64,000 bases of DNA from an uncultured Lachnospiraceae bacterium (GTDB lineage: Bacteria; Bacillota; Clostridia; Lachnospirales; Lachnospiraceae). Position numbers and translations under genes: made by a program. The first letter of the stretch is position 1, and each line of letters starts with the position of its first letter. The DNA is taken from the NCBI GenBank assembly GCA_910588955.1, contig CAJURQ010000016.1, forward strand, positions 8,126-72,125. Direction: 5' to 3'. The notes beneath the pieces are model-generated. The model saw only the letters and a list, made by a program, of their open reading frames with translations, was not told the DNA's origin and ran no database searches. Of this stretch, positions 27,306 through 36,764 are shown piece after piece.

Positions 27306-28703
27306 TCAGGAGACAATATTCTGCAGCCAGACGCCTTTTTTCACCAGCACGAATCCAATCACGCACTTGATCCAGTCACCCATCTGCACGAAGGCGTAGA
27401 CTGCGATCACGGGCAGTGTTGTGTAGCGGCTCAAAAGAAAGGCGATCACTACGCTGACACACCAGATGAACACGCTGTCAAAGAGGAAGGTGATAATTGT
27501 TTTACCGCCGGATCGCAGGGTAAAATAGGAAGCATGAAGAAAGGCGTTCTGCGGCATAAAGACGGCGGTAAGCATAATGAAATAGGTGGCAAGCGTCCGC
27601 GCCTCGTCGTTTGTGTTGTAGAGGAGCGGGAAAAACTGTGCCAGCAAAAGCATAACGGCGGCAATAATAACACAACTGAAAACAGAGAAAGCGATCATCT
27701 TATTATCCGTATCCCGCGCCTCTTTCATTTTACCTGCGCCGAGAAGCTGTCCGACAATGATAGCCACGGATTCGCCCAACGCAATAAACACGATGTTAAA
27801 TACATTGTTGATCGTGTTGGATATATTGAGTGCGGCGATCACGTTTAAGCCCCGGACGGAATAGCATTGTGTCAGCATAGCCGTGCCTGCCGCCCAGAGT
27901 GTTTCATTTAAAAGAAGCGGCATACCTTTGGTTATAATTTTTATCATCAGTGAGCCGGGAACTTTCAACGTGCTGTAAAGTCCCTGAACGAAAGCATTTT
28001 CCTGTGCATGGCGGTGTGTGTGAATCAATACGATGCCGCATTCGACAAAGCGGGAAATAATCGTGGCGATTGCCGCGCCCTGCACACCCAAAGCCGGTGC
28101 GCCGAATTTACCGTATATTAATATGTAGTTCAGAATCAAGTTGACAAAGACGGCGATCACTCCCGCCTTCATGGGCAGGATCGTCTGCCCGCATTCCCGC
28201 AGTGTGCTGGAATAGACTTGAACCAGCATAAAAGGGAGCAGACCGGGGAGCATGATCAGAAGATATTCTTTGCCGTAGCGCAGGGTAGCGGCAGCGCTCT
28301 CCACTGTGCCGTCTCCCTGTAGATAGAATGTGATCAGCGGATCGCCTGCCACAAGCAGGAGGATCACCGTACATATGGTAATCAAAGAAACCATCCATAT
28401 CTTAAATCGGACGGTTTGGCGGACGCCTTCCTGATTTTTCTGCCCAAAGTACTGCGCGGTAAAAATACCTGCGCCGGACACCCCTCCGAACAGGCAGAGA
28501 TTATAGACAAAAAGAAGCTGGTTTACAATGGCAACGCCGGACATTTGTTCCGTGCCGATCTGCCCAATCATAATGTTGTCCAAAAGGCTCACGAAATTTG
28601 TGATACCGTTTTGGATCATAATGGGAACGGCGATGGCGAGAATCATCTTGTAAAAGCTCTTGTCTCCGATGAACTTGTGCCGTGTTTTTTCTAAGAGTCT
28701 CAT
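27306..28703 (-). CDS. MATE-family efflux transporter
   Basis: Multidrug/toxin exporter of 465 residues with about twelve transmembrane segments in two homologous halves. It begins MRLLEKTRHKFIGDKSFYKM, followed by the family segment AVPIMIQNGITNFVSLLDNIMIGQ. The second half includes GMPLLLNETLWAAGTAMLTQC and AALNISNTINNVF. It would exchange cations for organic substrates across the membrane; the substrate is unknown. The gene diverges from a BlaI-like repressor gene 197 bases away, so that repressor could control it. Confidence 0.93.
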   Translation of the reverse strand: MRLLEKTRHKFIGDKSFYKMILAIAVPIMIQNGITNFVSLLDNIMIGQIGTEQMSGVAIVNQLLFVYNLCLFGGVSGAGIFTAQYFGQKNQEGVRQTVRFKIWMVSLITICTVILLLVAGDPLITFYLQGDGTVESAAATLRYGKEYLLIMLPGLLPFMLVQVYSSTLRECGQTILPMKAGVIAVFVNLILNYILIYGKFGAPALGVQGAAIATIISRFVECGIVLIHTHRHAQENAFVQGLYSTLKVPGSLMIKIITKGMPLLLNETLWAAGTAMLTQCYSVRGLNVIAALNISNTINNVFNIVFIALGESVAIIVGQLLGAGKMKEARDTDNKMIAFSVFSCVIIAAVMLLLAQFFPLLYNTNDEARTLATYFIMLTAVFMPQNAFLHASYFTLRSGGKTIITFLFDSVFIWCVSVVIAFLLSRYTTLPVIAVYAFVQMGDWIKCVIGFVLVKKGVWLQNIVS

Positions 28704-28900
28704 TCCACCATTCTACAGTATTCGCGGGGCGGATGCAACTTGTTTTTAAGGGTTTTTGAATGTGGTAAAGGTTTGAAAAAATAAACAATATGTTTAATAT
28801 ACAGAAAATTCCGGCTTGCCATTATGTGAATGATGAAATATGATGAAATAAGCAAAAACCATGAGCGATAAGTGGGAAAGCGCGGAAGGAGAAGACGTAA

Positions 28901-29233
28901 ATGGAACTTCAAAGTTTAACAAATTGTGAAAAGCTGGTAATGAAGACAGTGTGGGATGCGGAGCGGGAGCTGGAACTGGCGGATATCACACAGAGAGTAA
29001 ATGAGCTATATGATAAGGAGTGGAAACCGCAGACAGTTTCCACTTTTTTAGCGAGGCTTGTCAAAAAGGGATATTTAAAGCATTACAGGAAGGGGCGGGT
29101 ATTTTACTATCAGATACTGATCCCGCAAAAAGATTATCTGGGAGAGATGGCGGGGCAGTTTTTAGAATTTTGGAAGCGGGAAAATGTAGATATTTTTCTG
29201 GCGGCATTGGAGAAACGATCCGCGGCTGGCTGA
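28901..29233 (+). CDS. BlaI/MecI/CopY-family transcriptional repressor
   Basis: A 110-residue protein with the BlaI-type winged helix: TNCEKLVMKTVWDAERELEL, then WKPQTVSTFLARLVKKGYLKH and GRVFYYQILI. A helical C-terminal dimerisation tail follows. Canonical BlaI repressors are inactivated by a membrane protease (BlaR/MecR) usually encoded next door; none is present here. It sits divergent to the MATE transporter and upstream of map. A strong GGAAGGAG site precedes the ATG. Target and inducer are unknown. Confidence 0.88.
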   Translation: MELQSLTNCEKLVMKTVWDAERELELADITQRVNELYDKEWKPQTVSTFLARLVKKGYLKHYRKGRVFYYQILIPQKDYLGEMAGQFLEFWKRENVDIFLAALEKRSAAG

Positions 29234-29329
29234 CCGGGAATTGTGTTCGCGGTGGTGCGTAATACCCCTCCCATTTTTCACTCCGATGTGCTACAATAGG
29301 TAGGGTTAAGGAAACGGAGATGACATACT

Positions 29330-30202
29330 ATGAAAAAATTGGGCAGAAACGACGCCTGTTGGTGCGGCAGCGGCAAGAAATACAAGGCGTGCCATATGGC
29401 GATGGATGAAAAAATTGAGAGCATCGAACTGCAGGGGCATATCGTTCCGCGGCATGATATCCTGAAGACGCCGGAACAGCTTGAGGGCATCCGGGAGAGC
29501 AGCAAACTGAATATTGCTATTCTCGATGAGATTGAGCGACGGATTCATATCGGCATGAGTACCGAGGAGATTGATAAGATTGTCTGCGATATGACGAAGG
29601 AGATGGGAGGCATCGCCGCGCCTCTTGGCTACGAGGGATTCCCGAAGAGCGTCTGCACTTCCATCAATGAGGTGGTGTGCCACGGTATTCCAGACGAGAA
29701 CCGGCTGTTAAAGGACGGCGACATCGTAAATGTGGACGTTTCTACTATATATAACGGGTACTTTTCAGACTCTTCGCGCATGTTTATGCTGGGGAATGTG
29801 CCGGAGGAGACGCAGAAACTTGTGCGGGTGGCAAGAGAGTGTATCGACGTGGGGCTGGCGCAGGTGAAACCGTGGAACTTTCTCGGGGACATGGCGCAGG
29901 CGATCAACGATCACGCGAAGCAGAACGGCTATTCCATCGTGAGGGAGATTGGCGGGCACGGTATCGGGCTGGAATTTCACGAAGAGCCTTTTGTCAGCTA
30001 TGTGACCCCCAAAGGCACGGAAATGCTGATGGTGCCGGGAATGGTCTTCACCATTGAGCCGATGGTAAATATGGGGAAGGCGGATATTTACATCGACGAC
30101 GAGGACGGCTGGACGGTCTACACCGAGGACGGCAAGCCCTCCGCCCAGTGGGAGGTCACGCTGGCGGTGACGGAGGACGGTTATGAGATATTAACATATT
30201 GA
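29330..30202 (+). CDS. map: Methionine aminopeptidase, type I, with N-terminal SEC-C zinc motif
   Basis: Removes the initiator methionine from nascent proteins. The 290-residue enzyme starts with a SEC-C-like zinc knuckle (NDACWCGSGKKYKACH, residues 6-21), an extension found in many Clostridia. The catalytic pita-bread domain shows metal ligands in VNVDVSTIYNGYFSDSS (two Asp), GGHGIGLEFHEEP (His) and FTIEPM (Glu), with a final Glu in WEVTLAVTEDG. The SEC-C part may contact the ribosome; that is an inference. A terminator follows at 30268. Confidence 0.95.
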   Translation: MKKLGRNDACWCGSGKKYKACHMAMDEKIESIELQGHIVPRHDILKTPEQLEGIRESSKLNIAILDEIERRIHIGMSTEEIDKIVCDMTKEMGGIAAPLGYEGFPKSVCTSINEVVCHGIPDENRLLKDGDIVNVDVSTIYNGYFSDSSRMFMLGNVPEETQKLVRVARECIDVGLAQVKPWNFLGDMAQAINDHAKQNGYSIVREIGGHGIGLEFHEEPFVSYVTPKGTEMLMVPGMVFTIEPMVNMGKADIYIDDEDGWTVYTEDGKPSAQWEVTLAVTEDGYEILTY

Positions 30203-30267
30203 GGCGGAAACGTTTCTTGTAAGAATTTGATGGAGAATACGGCAAACGTTATTTCGTTTGGAGAGGT

Positions 30268-30312
30268 AAAAGCCCGAATGCATCAGGATTACAGGTGCAT
30301 CCGGGCTTTTTC
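30268..30312 (+). terminator. Terminator of map
   Basis: AAAAGCCCGAATGCA pairs with TGCATCCGGGCTTTT (one mismatch) around a 13-base loop and runs into TTTTTC. Confidence 0.85.
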
Positions 30313-30551
30313 ACGTTAAAAAACTTGTGCAATATTCCGGTATTGTAAATGAGAATGACATCTGGTAAGGTAATCATACAATCTTTGGAAAGACTAAAGT
30401 ATACTTTATTCCGTACATTTTATATTCTTTGAATTTCTATGTACGGGTCTGCGGCGGGTCGCCGGATATTCCAACAGAAAAGACGAAAAAGATTGGAGAC
30501 GTCAAGGCACATTGAAAAAAGAAAGGATTAAAAAGGAGGTACGGGAAAATT
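30313..30551 (+). other. Non-coding leader of the three-gene envelope cassette
   Basis: No gene seen. CCGTACAT (30411-30418) and ATGTACGG (30439-30446) form an 8-bp inverted repeat with a 20-base loop. A GC-rich hairpin (GGCGGGTCGCC, about 30452-30462) follows. No clear promoter hexamers and no riboswitch family I recognise. Confidence 0.45.
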
Positions 30552-31544
30552 ATGCGCGAATTTATGACAAAGGTGTCAGATTATTTGAACGAGTGGCGGG
30601 AAGATCCGGAAAAGGAGGACGAAACATTACCGCGGTTCATCATTATTGCAGTGGGCGTTGCAGCGGCAGCGGGTATCTTAATGCTTTTGTGGTGGGGGTA
30701 CGGTGTGCAGGAGAAAAAGCGGGAGGAAGCCGCCGCGAAGGCGCGGGAACTGCAGGAAGCGCAGCAAATGCAGGACGCACAGGACGCGCTTGCCCTGCAG
30801 GATGCACAGGGGCTTGTGACTACCACCTATGAGGAAAAAATGCAGGAATATATGTCACGGGATTCCGGGGAAGAGCTGCGGCAGGAATACCTCACGAATA
30901 CAAATTCCTTATCGGAGAAAGTGAAGGAACTGCAGGAAGCGCTGGAACAGGTGCAGAGGGAGGTGACGGAGATTCTCAGAGAATACCGGGAAGGCAGTTC
31001 GACGTCCTCTGAAAAAGTGACGGAAAAACTCACGGTGTTGGAAAAGGAAACCAAGACTGTTGCGGAGAGTGTCAAAACGCTGGAGGGTAAATTGACAAGC
31101 TTATCGGATGTGGTGCAGACGATTGATCGGGAAAAGATACCCGCAATTCAGGGACAGATCGGAGAGCTCCGGGTGGAATTGGGACAGGTGCGATCCGATG
31201 TGTCGGGGGTCTGTGATAAAATCAAGGAACTTCGGCGGGAGGACGAAAAGCTTTGGAATAAACTTTCCAAAGTGGAAGAGCGCCTAAAGACGACCGTAAA
31301 TGAGAATTTAGACGATCTGGATGAACGACTGGACGGACTTGGAAAGGATATGGATAGTCTGGAAAAGGAACTCAGGAAAGCGTTGGAGGAAATGCAGAAA
31401 AACAATGAGGAAATGAACCGGAAACTGGATGAAAAGCTGGATAAGCAGATGGATGCTCTCTCGTCGGAAGCGCTCTCCTACCGCTACGAGGAGCAGACGA
31501 ACACGCTCTATCTGATGCCGGGGCAGAATAAATCCGACAAGTAG
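30552..31544 (+). CDS. Membrane-anchored coiled-coil protein (first gene of an unrecognised cassette)
   Basis: Unrecognised 330-residue protein. A short acidic N-terminus of 28 residues precedes one transmembrane segment (about 29-50, FIIIAVGVAAAAGILMLLWW). The rest, to about residue 310, is a long charged coiled coil rich in Glu, Lys, Leu and Gln heptads. The C-terminal tail is YRYEEQTNTLYLMPGQ. This suggests a bitopic tether with an extended rod, probably outside the cell. AAAAGGAGG precedes the ATG at about 12 bases. Two secreted-protein genes follow at short spacing, so the three likely form one operon. Confidence 0.7.
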   Translation: MREFMTKVSDYLNEWREDPEKEDETLPRFIIIAVGVAAAAGILMLLWWGYGVQEKKREEAAAKARELQEAQQMQDAQDALALQDAQGLVTTTYEEKMQEYMSRDSGEELRQEYLTNTNSLSEKVKELQEALEQVQREVTEILREYREGSSTSSEKVTEKLTVLEKETKTVAESVKTLEGKLTSLSDVVQTIDREKIPAIQGQIGELRVELGQVRSDVSGVCDKIKELRREDEKLWNKLSKVEERLKTTVNENLDDLDERLDGLGKDMDSLEKELRKALEEMQKNNEEMNRKLDEKLDKQMDALSSEALSYRYEEQTNTLYLMPGQNKSDK

Positions 31545-31556
31545 GGGAGGAACGAT

Positions 31557-32621
31557 ATGGAGTGCGAAAAAGGCAATAGAAAAAATAATGTCACATGGAA
31601 AAGAAAAAGGATTGCGGCGGTATTATTGGCATTGACCTTCGGGCTGTGCGCCGCTGCGCCGACGATGCGAACCGAAGCTTCGCAGGCGGCGGGTTATTCC
31701 TTGGCACAGGCTGGGCTGTCTTCCGGGGGCAGTCTGGTCTACCGGGAGGCGGACAAAGGCGCACATATATATACGGCGGATTTTCTTCTCCTGCAAGACA
31801 GGCTGGATACGATTCCCGATACGGTGTTTGAACCCGGCTGTTACACGCATACCCACCGGTGGGAGTATCTCGATATAAACGGGCAGACGCACAGGAGGCA
31901 CTGCGGCGCCTGTGGCACTGCGTTTGATCTGGTGTGCGCGCACAGGGCAGTACGCCGTGAAAGCTGCTCTCTTATTCATGATGGCGCAGAGTACCCCGGC
32001 ATACGCTATACCTGCGTCTGCGGATACCAATGGGAGCGGGAGGAAGCGCATACGTTGTTCTTTGAGGCGGTGGATGAAAACGGGCACAGAAGCGGATGTC
32101 GACTGGACGTTACAGGATTCTGCCCGGGATATGAACCGCTCACAGAGGAACATTATGCTTACTGTTACGAACCCTGCGAAGATGGCTTGCATCATGAAAA
32201 AATATGCATGGATTGTGGGTATCGGAGTGAGGAGGCGTGCTGTTTCAACCTTTCGGACACGGATGACGATGGGGAGAACGACAGCGGAGAAGGCGTCGGT
32301 GAGGCTGACGGCGGGGATAGCGGCAGTGGCGGACGCTGCTGGTGCGGCAATGCGGAAAAGCCGGACGCAGGAACGGAAGAAGAAAATACAGGCGCGGAAA
32401 CCGGAGACGAACGCCCGAACCCGGAGGAAGAGGGAAAAAATGAAAGCCCGGGAGAAGGGATGGAAACGGAAAATCCGGATAAGGAGTCAGGAGACGAGAA
32501 TCCGGACGCAGGAAAAGAAAGTGAAAATGCGGATGAAAATCCGGGAGAACGGGAGACACCGACGGATGAGAATGAAGCAGAAAATGAGAATGTAGAACAG
32601 GGAGGCGGATATGAGGAATAG
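31557..32621 (+). CDS. Secreted Cys/His-rich protein with acidic tail, sharing a motif with the next gene
   Basis: Unrecognised 354-residue protein with a signal peptide (hydrophobic core about 19-34, cleavage near TEASQA). Residues 74-84 read ADFLLLQDRLD, a motif also found in the next gene's product. Residues about 90-230 contain repeated Cys pairs (CGACG, CVCGY, CMDCGY, plus HRRHC and CAH), suggesting zinc ribbons or disulfides. The last 120 residues are a low-complexity Glu/Asn/Pro/Gly tail. The 3' end overlaps the next gene by 11 bases. A surface or assembly role is inferred from export only. Confidence 0.65.
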   Translation: MECEKGNRKNNVTWKRKRIAAVLLALTFGLCAAAPTMRTEASQAAGYSLAQAGLSSGGSLVYREADKGAHIYTADFLLLQDRLDTIPDTVFEPGCYTHTHRWEYLDINGQTHRRHCGACGTAFDLVCAHRAVRRESCSLIHDGAEYPGIRYTCVCGYQWEREEAHTLFFEAVDENGHRSGCRLDVTGFCPGYEPLTEEHYAYCYEPCEDGLHHEKICMDCGYRSEEACCFNLSDTDDDGENDSGEGVGEADGGDSGSGGRCWCGNAEKPDAGTEEENTGAETGDERPNPEEEGKNESPGEGMETENPDKESGDENPDAGKESENADENPGERETPTDENEAENENVEQGGGYEE

Positions 32622-33525
32622 AATTTTATCAATGATAATGGCAGTAACCATGATGGTCAGTGCGTGTATGGCGGCAACGGCGGCGGAGAACCCTTCTGCC
32701 ACGAAAGCGGATCTGCGATCTGAGGGAGCAATCCGCTACTCCGGCGGGGAGGGGAATGTGATTATTGACTCGGCGGATTTTTATACGCTGGCGGATCGGC
32801 TGGATCTGTTTAAGGTGCGGGCAGTCAAACAGTTGGGGGTTATGAGCACCTATCTGACACGCTCCGGCGGAGACGTGGCAATGACAAGCGCGGAGGGGGT
32901 TTATGCGGTACACAAAAAACCGCAGTCCGGGGAGGAGGCTGACCCGCTTTCGCTGGATTTTGCGACCATTCTGGAGGGAATTGCGGTAAGCCAGAGCATC
33001 CCGTCAGATCCGACCGCTTACGGATTCCCTGCCGGAACGACTCTCTACAAAAAAGCGGACGGAACGCTCAGCACAAGCGCGTCGGACGGGGCAGAACCGA
33101 TCGGCATTCAGCCGGCATCCGCCGAAAACCTGTCCGCCGGGACGGCGGCATGGGTCAATGGAGAGCTAAAGCTCGGCACCGGAGCGGACATAGCGAAAAC
33201 GCTGGAGGAGGCATTCAAGGCACAGGAGGGAAACGGGGGAGACAGCCTTAGGCAGCAATCGATTTCCGGCGAATACACGCTTCCGGAAGATGTGCCGGCA
33301 GCCTTTGCCTATGTGGTCACAACGGCATATGGCACCGATGGCGTCGATGGCAATCACGCCGGCGCAGATCCTGTATTGACGGTGAGCAGCTGCAAAAATC
33401 TCACCAGGCTTTTCGGACGCAAATATGCCAGAAACGGATTTAATGTGCGGGTAGGGCTCTATTATTTGACAGGATTGCCCGCCGGTACGACGATAAAGGG
33501 CAGCAGCGGTATTCTTTTTTATTAG
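32611..33525 (+). CDS. Secreted protein with ADFxxLxDRLD motif (third gene of the cassette)
   Basis: Unrecognised 304-residue exported protein; signal peptide 1-25 ends MAATAAEN. Residues 55-65 read ADFYTLADRLD, matching the preceding product (ADFxxLxDRLD) at a similar distance from the signal peptide. The middle section is Ala/Gly/Thr-rich. The C-terminal part (GFNVRVGLYYLTGLPAGTT) is beta-rich and ends without an anchor motif. It overlaps the upstream gene by 11 bases, indicating coupled translation. It could be a structural or appendage protein, but nothing in the sequence proves this. Confidence 0.65.
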   Translation: MRNRILSMIMAVTMMVSACMAATAAENPSATKADLRSEGAIRYSGGEGNVIIDSADFYTLADRLDLFKVRAVKQLGVMSTYLTRSGGDVAMTSAEGVYAVHKKPQSGEEADPLSLDFATILEGIAVSQSIPSDPTAYGFPAGTTLYKKADGTLSTSASDGAEPIGIQPASAENLSAGTAAWVNGELKLGTGADIAKTLEEAFKAQEGNGGDSLRQQSISGEYTLPEDVPAAFAYVVTTAYGTDGVDGNHAGADPVLTVSSCKNLTRLFGRKYARNGFNVRVGLYYLTGLPAGTTIKGSSGILFY

Positions 33526-33561
33526 CCGCCTGCACTGTTATTCGGAAAACCCTTGCGGGAA

Positions 33562-33590
33562 TTGACAATCACGCCCCTTTACGATAGACT
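33562..33590 (+). promoter_or_regulatory. Promoter of metG
   Basis: TTGACA (33562-33567), 17-base spacer, TAGACT (33585-33590), 36 bases before the ATG. The leader is too short for a T-box. Confidence 0.75.
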
Positions 33591-33625
33591 TTATCAATAG
33601 AAGTAATGAGGAAAGGAAGCGTGTC

Positions 33626-35647
33626 ATGAATAAGGGAAAATATTATATTACGACGGCGATTGCCTACACCTCCGGCACTCCCCATATCGGCAACAGCTAT
33701 GAGATTGTGCTGGCGGACAGCATCGCCCGCTTTAAGAGAAAAGACGGCTATGACGTATTTTTCCAGACAGGTACGGACGAGCACGGGCAAAAGATTGAGC
33801 TAAAGGCACAGGAGACGGGTGTTACGCCGAAAGCCTATGTAGATAAGGTGGCGGGGGAAATTCGGCGGATCTGCGATTCGTTAGATACTTCCTACGATAA
33901 ATTTATTCGCACCACCGACGATTTTCACGAAAAACAGGTACAGAAGATTTTTAAGAAGCTTTACGAGCAGGGGGATATCTATAAGGGAGCTTATGAAGGG
34001 CTTTACTGCACCCCCTGCGAGTCCTTCTGGACAGAGTCGCAGCTTGTGGACGGAAAATGTCCCGACTGCGGCAGAGAGGTGAAACCGGCAAAGGAAGAAG
34101 CCTATTTCTTTAAGATGAGCAAGTACGCGGACAAGCTGATCGCGCACATCAACGAGCACCCGGAGTTTATCCAGCCGGTGTCCCGCAAGAATGAAATGAT
34201 GAACAATTTCCTTCTGCCGGGCTTACAGGACCTGTGCGTATCCAGAACCTCCTTTAAATGGGGGATTCCCGTGGATTTTGACGACAGACATGTGGTTTAC
34301 GTGTGGCTGGACGCATTGACCAACTATATTACCGGAATCGGCTACGACGCGGAGGGCGAAAGCACCGACCAGTATAAGAAACTTTGGCCTGCCGATCTGC
34401 ATCTGATCGGAAAGGATATTATCCGCTTCCATACGATCTACTGGCCTATCTTTCTGATGGCGCTGGGAGAGCCGCTGCCGAAGCAGGTGTTCGGGCATCC
34501 TTGGCTTTTGCAGGGAGACGGCAAGATGAGCAAATCCAAGGGAAATGTGATTTACGCGGATGATTTGATTCGCTTTTTCGGCGTGGACGCGGTGCGGTAC
34601 TTTGTTCTGCATGAGATGCCTTTTGAGAATGACGGCGTGATTACTTGGGATCTGATGGTGGAGCGCATGAATTCCGATCTGGCAAACACGCTGGGAAATC
34701 TGGTGAACCGCACCATTTCCATGAGCAACAAATACTTCGGAGGCGTGGTGGAAAATAAAAAGACGGGCGTGGACGCGGGCGCGGAGGATGTGGATGCCGA
34801 TCTGTTCCGCGTTCTGACAGACACTTACAGCCGTGTTGTGGGGAAGATGGATGACCTGCGGGTGGCGGACGCGATCACGGAGATCTTTGCGCTTTTCAAG
34901 CGCAGCAACAAATATATTGATGAAACTATGCCTTGGGCGCTTGCGAAAGACGAGACGAAAAAGGACAGGCTGGCGACGGTGCTCTACAATCTCTCAAACG
35001 CAATTATGGTGGGCGCTTCCCTTTTAGAGCCTTATATGCCGGAAACCGCGAAGCGGATTTCCGAGCAGATGAATGCGCCGCTGATCGACTTTGCGATATT
35101 GGAAAAATGCGCCGCTGACCGGGATACCGCTACGGCATCGACACTCTATCCCTCCGGCACACAGGTGACGCAGACACCGGAAATCCTTTTCGCAAGACAG
35201 GATCTCGCAGAGGTGATGGAGAAGGTGGAAGCTATGTTTGCCGAAAGAAAGATGGCGGCGGGCGAGGACGCTGAGGGGGATTCAGGTATGGATGAAAAAT
35301 TTGTGGAACTTGAGCCTAAGGCGGAGATAACCTACGATGACTTTGATAAATGCCAGTTTCAGGTAGGGCTGGTACTCTCCTGCGAGGAAGTGCCAAAGTC
35401 CAAAAAACTTTTGAAATTTAGGATACAGGTGGGCGGCGGCACAAGACAGATTCTTTCGGGGATCAAGCAGTATTATAAGCCGGAGGAACTGATCGGGAAA
35501 CGCGTCATGGTGCTTGTAAATCTGAAACCCAGAGAGATTGCGGGAGAAATGTCGGAGGGAATGATACTGAGCGCGGCTGACGAGGACGGAAACCTCGCCG
35601 TTATGACGCCGGAGCGGTTTATGCCCGCAGGTGCAGAGATTTGTTGA
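33626..35647 (+). CDS. metG: Methionyl-tRNA synthetase
   Basis: Charges tRNA-Met. The 673-residue class I synthetase carries the HIGH-type signature TPHIGNSYE (near residue 18), a zinc knuckle CTPCESFW...CPDCGREV (about 127-150) and KMSKSKGN near residue 300. The alpha-helical anticodon-binding domain follows. A C-terminal tRNA-binding (Trbp111-like) domain starts near FDKCQFQVGLVLSCEEVP. Full length for the dimeric, EMAP-containing form. It has its own promoter directly upstream. Confidence 0.97.
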   Translation: MNKGKYYITTAIAYTSGTPHIGNSYEIVLADSIARFKRKDGYDVFFQTGTDEHGQKIELKAQETGVTPKAYVDKVAGEIRRICDSLDTSYDKFIRTTDDFHEKQVQKIFKKLYEQGDIYKGAYEGLYCTPCESFWTESQLVDGKCPDCGREVKPAKEEAYFFKMSKYADKLIAHINEHPEFIQPVSRKNEMMNNFLLPGLQDLCVSRTSFKWGIPVDFDDRHVVYVWLDALTNYITGIGYDAEGESTDQYKKLWPADLHLIGKDIIRFHTIYWPIFLMALGEPLPKQVFGHPWLLQGDGKMSKSKGNVIYADDLIRFFGVDAVRYFVLHEMPFENDGVITWDLMVERMNSDLANTLGNLVNRTISMSNKYFGGVVENKKTGVDAGAEDVDADLFRVLTDTYSRVVGKMDDLRVADAITEIFALFKRSNKYIDETMPWALAKDETKKDRLATVLYNLSNAIMVGASLLEPYMPETAKRISEQMNAPLIDFAILEKCAADRDTATASTLYPSGTQVTQTPEILFARQDLAEVMEKVEAMFAERKMAAGEDAEGDSGMDEKFVELEPKAEITYDDFDKCQFQVGLVLSCEEVPKSKKLLKFRIQVGGGTRQILSGIKQYYKPEELIGKRVMVLVNLKPREIAGEMSEGMILSAADEDGNLAVMTPERFMPAGAEIC

Positions 35648-35760
35648 TTGATGTAGAGCTTATGGGAAAGCCGGGAGTTATCCGGCTGTGAGATGTTGGA
35701 AATTGCGGACGCTGCCTCAGGCAGACTGTGATTTCGGGCAGATTGGAAATAGGGAGAAAC

Positions 35761-36699
35761 ATGATAGAAAAAGAGGAATTTTACTTTGGCTCTCGGGACG
35801 GCGAACATAAGCTTCATGCGGTTAAGTGGCTTCCGGAGACAGAGAAACCGATCTGCGTTTTGCAGATCGTACACGGCATGTCGGAGTATATCGGACGCTA
35901 CGAGGATTTTGCGAGGTATCTTGCCGGAAAGGGCATTCTCGTGGTGGGCGACGATCACTTAGGGCACGGTCTTTCCGTGAAGGACGGCGAAATCAGGGGC
36001 TATTTTTGCAAGGAAGACGCTGCTACCGTGCTGGTGAGGGACGAGCACAGGCTGAAAAAGATGATGCAGGAGCAGTACCCCGGCATTCCCTATATTATTC
36101 TGGGGCACAGCATGGGATCCTTTATCCTGCGCAACTATCTGATGCGCTACGGAAACGGGATTGACGGGGCAGTCATTATGGGAACCGGTATGCAGCCCAA
36201 GCGCGCGGTGCGTCTCGGCTGGCTGCAGGCGTCCTTCCTGAGCACGGTTCTCGGCTCTAAATATGTGTGCAAAGGCATGGACAAAGCGCTCTTTGGCGTT
36301 TATAATCTGAAATTCCAAGCCGGTCCTGAGGATTCCGGTCATTGGGTCAGCGTGAATCCGGAGAACGTGAAAGCGTTCCGGTCAGACCCGCTTTGTAATT
36401 TCGTCTTTACCGCCAACGGATTTCAGACGCTGATGCGCCTGATCCTGAACTTGTACGACGAGAAAAAGCTGGCGCAGATGCCGAAACACCTGCCCGTTCT
36501 GTTTGTATCGGGGCAGGAAGACCCGGTGGGTGATTTTGGGAAAGGAGTGGAGAAAGTCTTCCATTCCTTTGAGGCGCTGGGCATGGAGCACGTGCAGTTA
36601 AAACTCTATCCCGGCGATCGGCACGAAATACTGAACGAGGCGGACAGGCAGGACGTTTACGGGGATATTTACCGGTTTATATTGCAAAACGTTACATGA
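35761..36699 (+). CDS. Alpha/beta hydrolase, lysophospholipase/monoacylglycerol-lipase type
   Basis: A 312-residue serine hydrolase of the Hydrolase_4 family. The oxyanion region is IVHGMSEYIGRY; the nucleophile elbow is GHSMGS (about residues 113-118). The acid residue is probably in SGQEDPVGDF, and the catalytic His in YPGDRHEIL. It begins at ATG 35761 after AGGGAGA; an in-frame GTG at 35728 lacks a site. No signal peptide, so it is cytoplasmic. Glycerolipid or ester hydrolysis is inferred from the family. Confidence 0.9.
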   Translation: MIEKEEFYFGSRDGEHKLHAVKWLPETEKPICVLQIVHGMSEYIGRYEDFARYLAGKGILVVGDDHLGHGLSVKDGEIRGYFCKEDAATVLVRDEHRLKKMMQEQYPGIPYIILGHSMGSFILRNYLMRYGNGIDGAVIMGTGMQPKRAVRLGWLQASFLSTVLGSKYVCKGMDKALFGVYNLKFQAGPEDSGHWVSVNPENVKAFRSDPLCNFVFTANGFQTLMRLILNLYDEKKLAQMPKHLPVLFVSGQEDPVGDFGKGVEKVFHSFEALGMEHVQLKLYPGDRHEILNEADRQDVYGDIYRFILQNVT

Positions 36700-36764
36700 T
36701 TGCGGCGCTGCGCCCGGAATTTGACGAAACACCCCGGCATAAACGTCTTGAAATGGAGTGAAAC

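Noticed and set aside
30313..30551. c-di-GMP riboswitch in the leader of the coiled-coil cassette
   Set aside because: The conserved core bases of known c-di-GMP aptamers were not found.
33526..33625. T-box leader for metG
   Set aside because: The leader is only about 30 bases and has no specifier or antiterminator motif.
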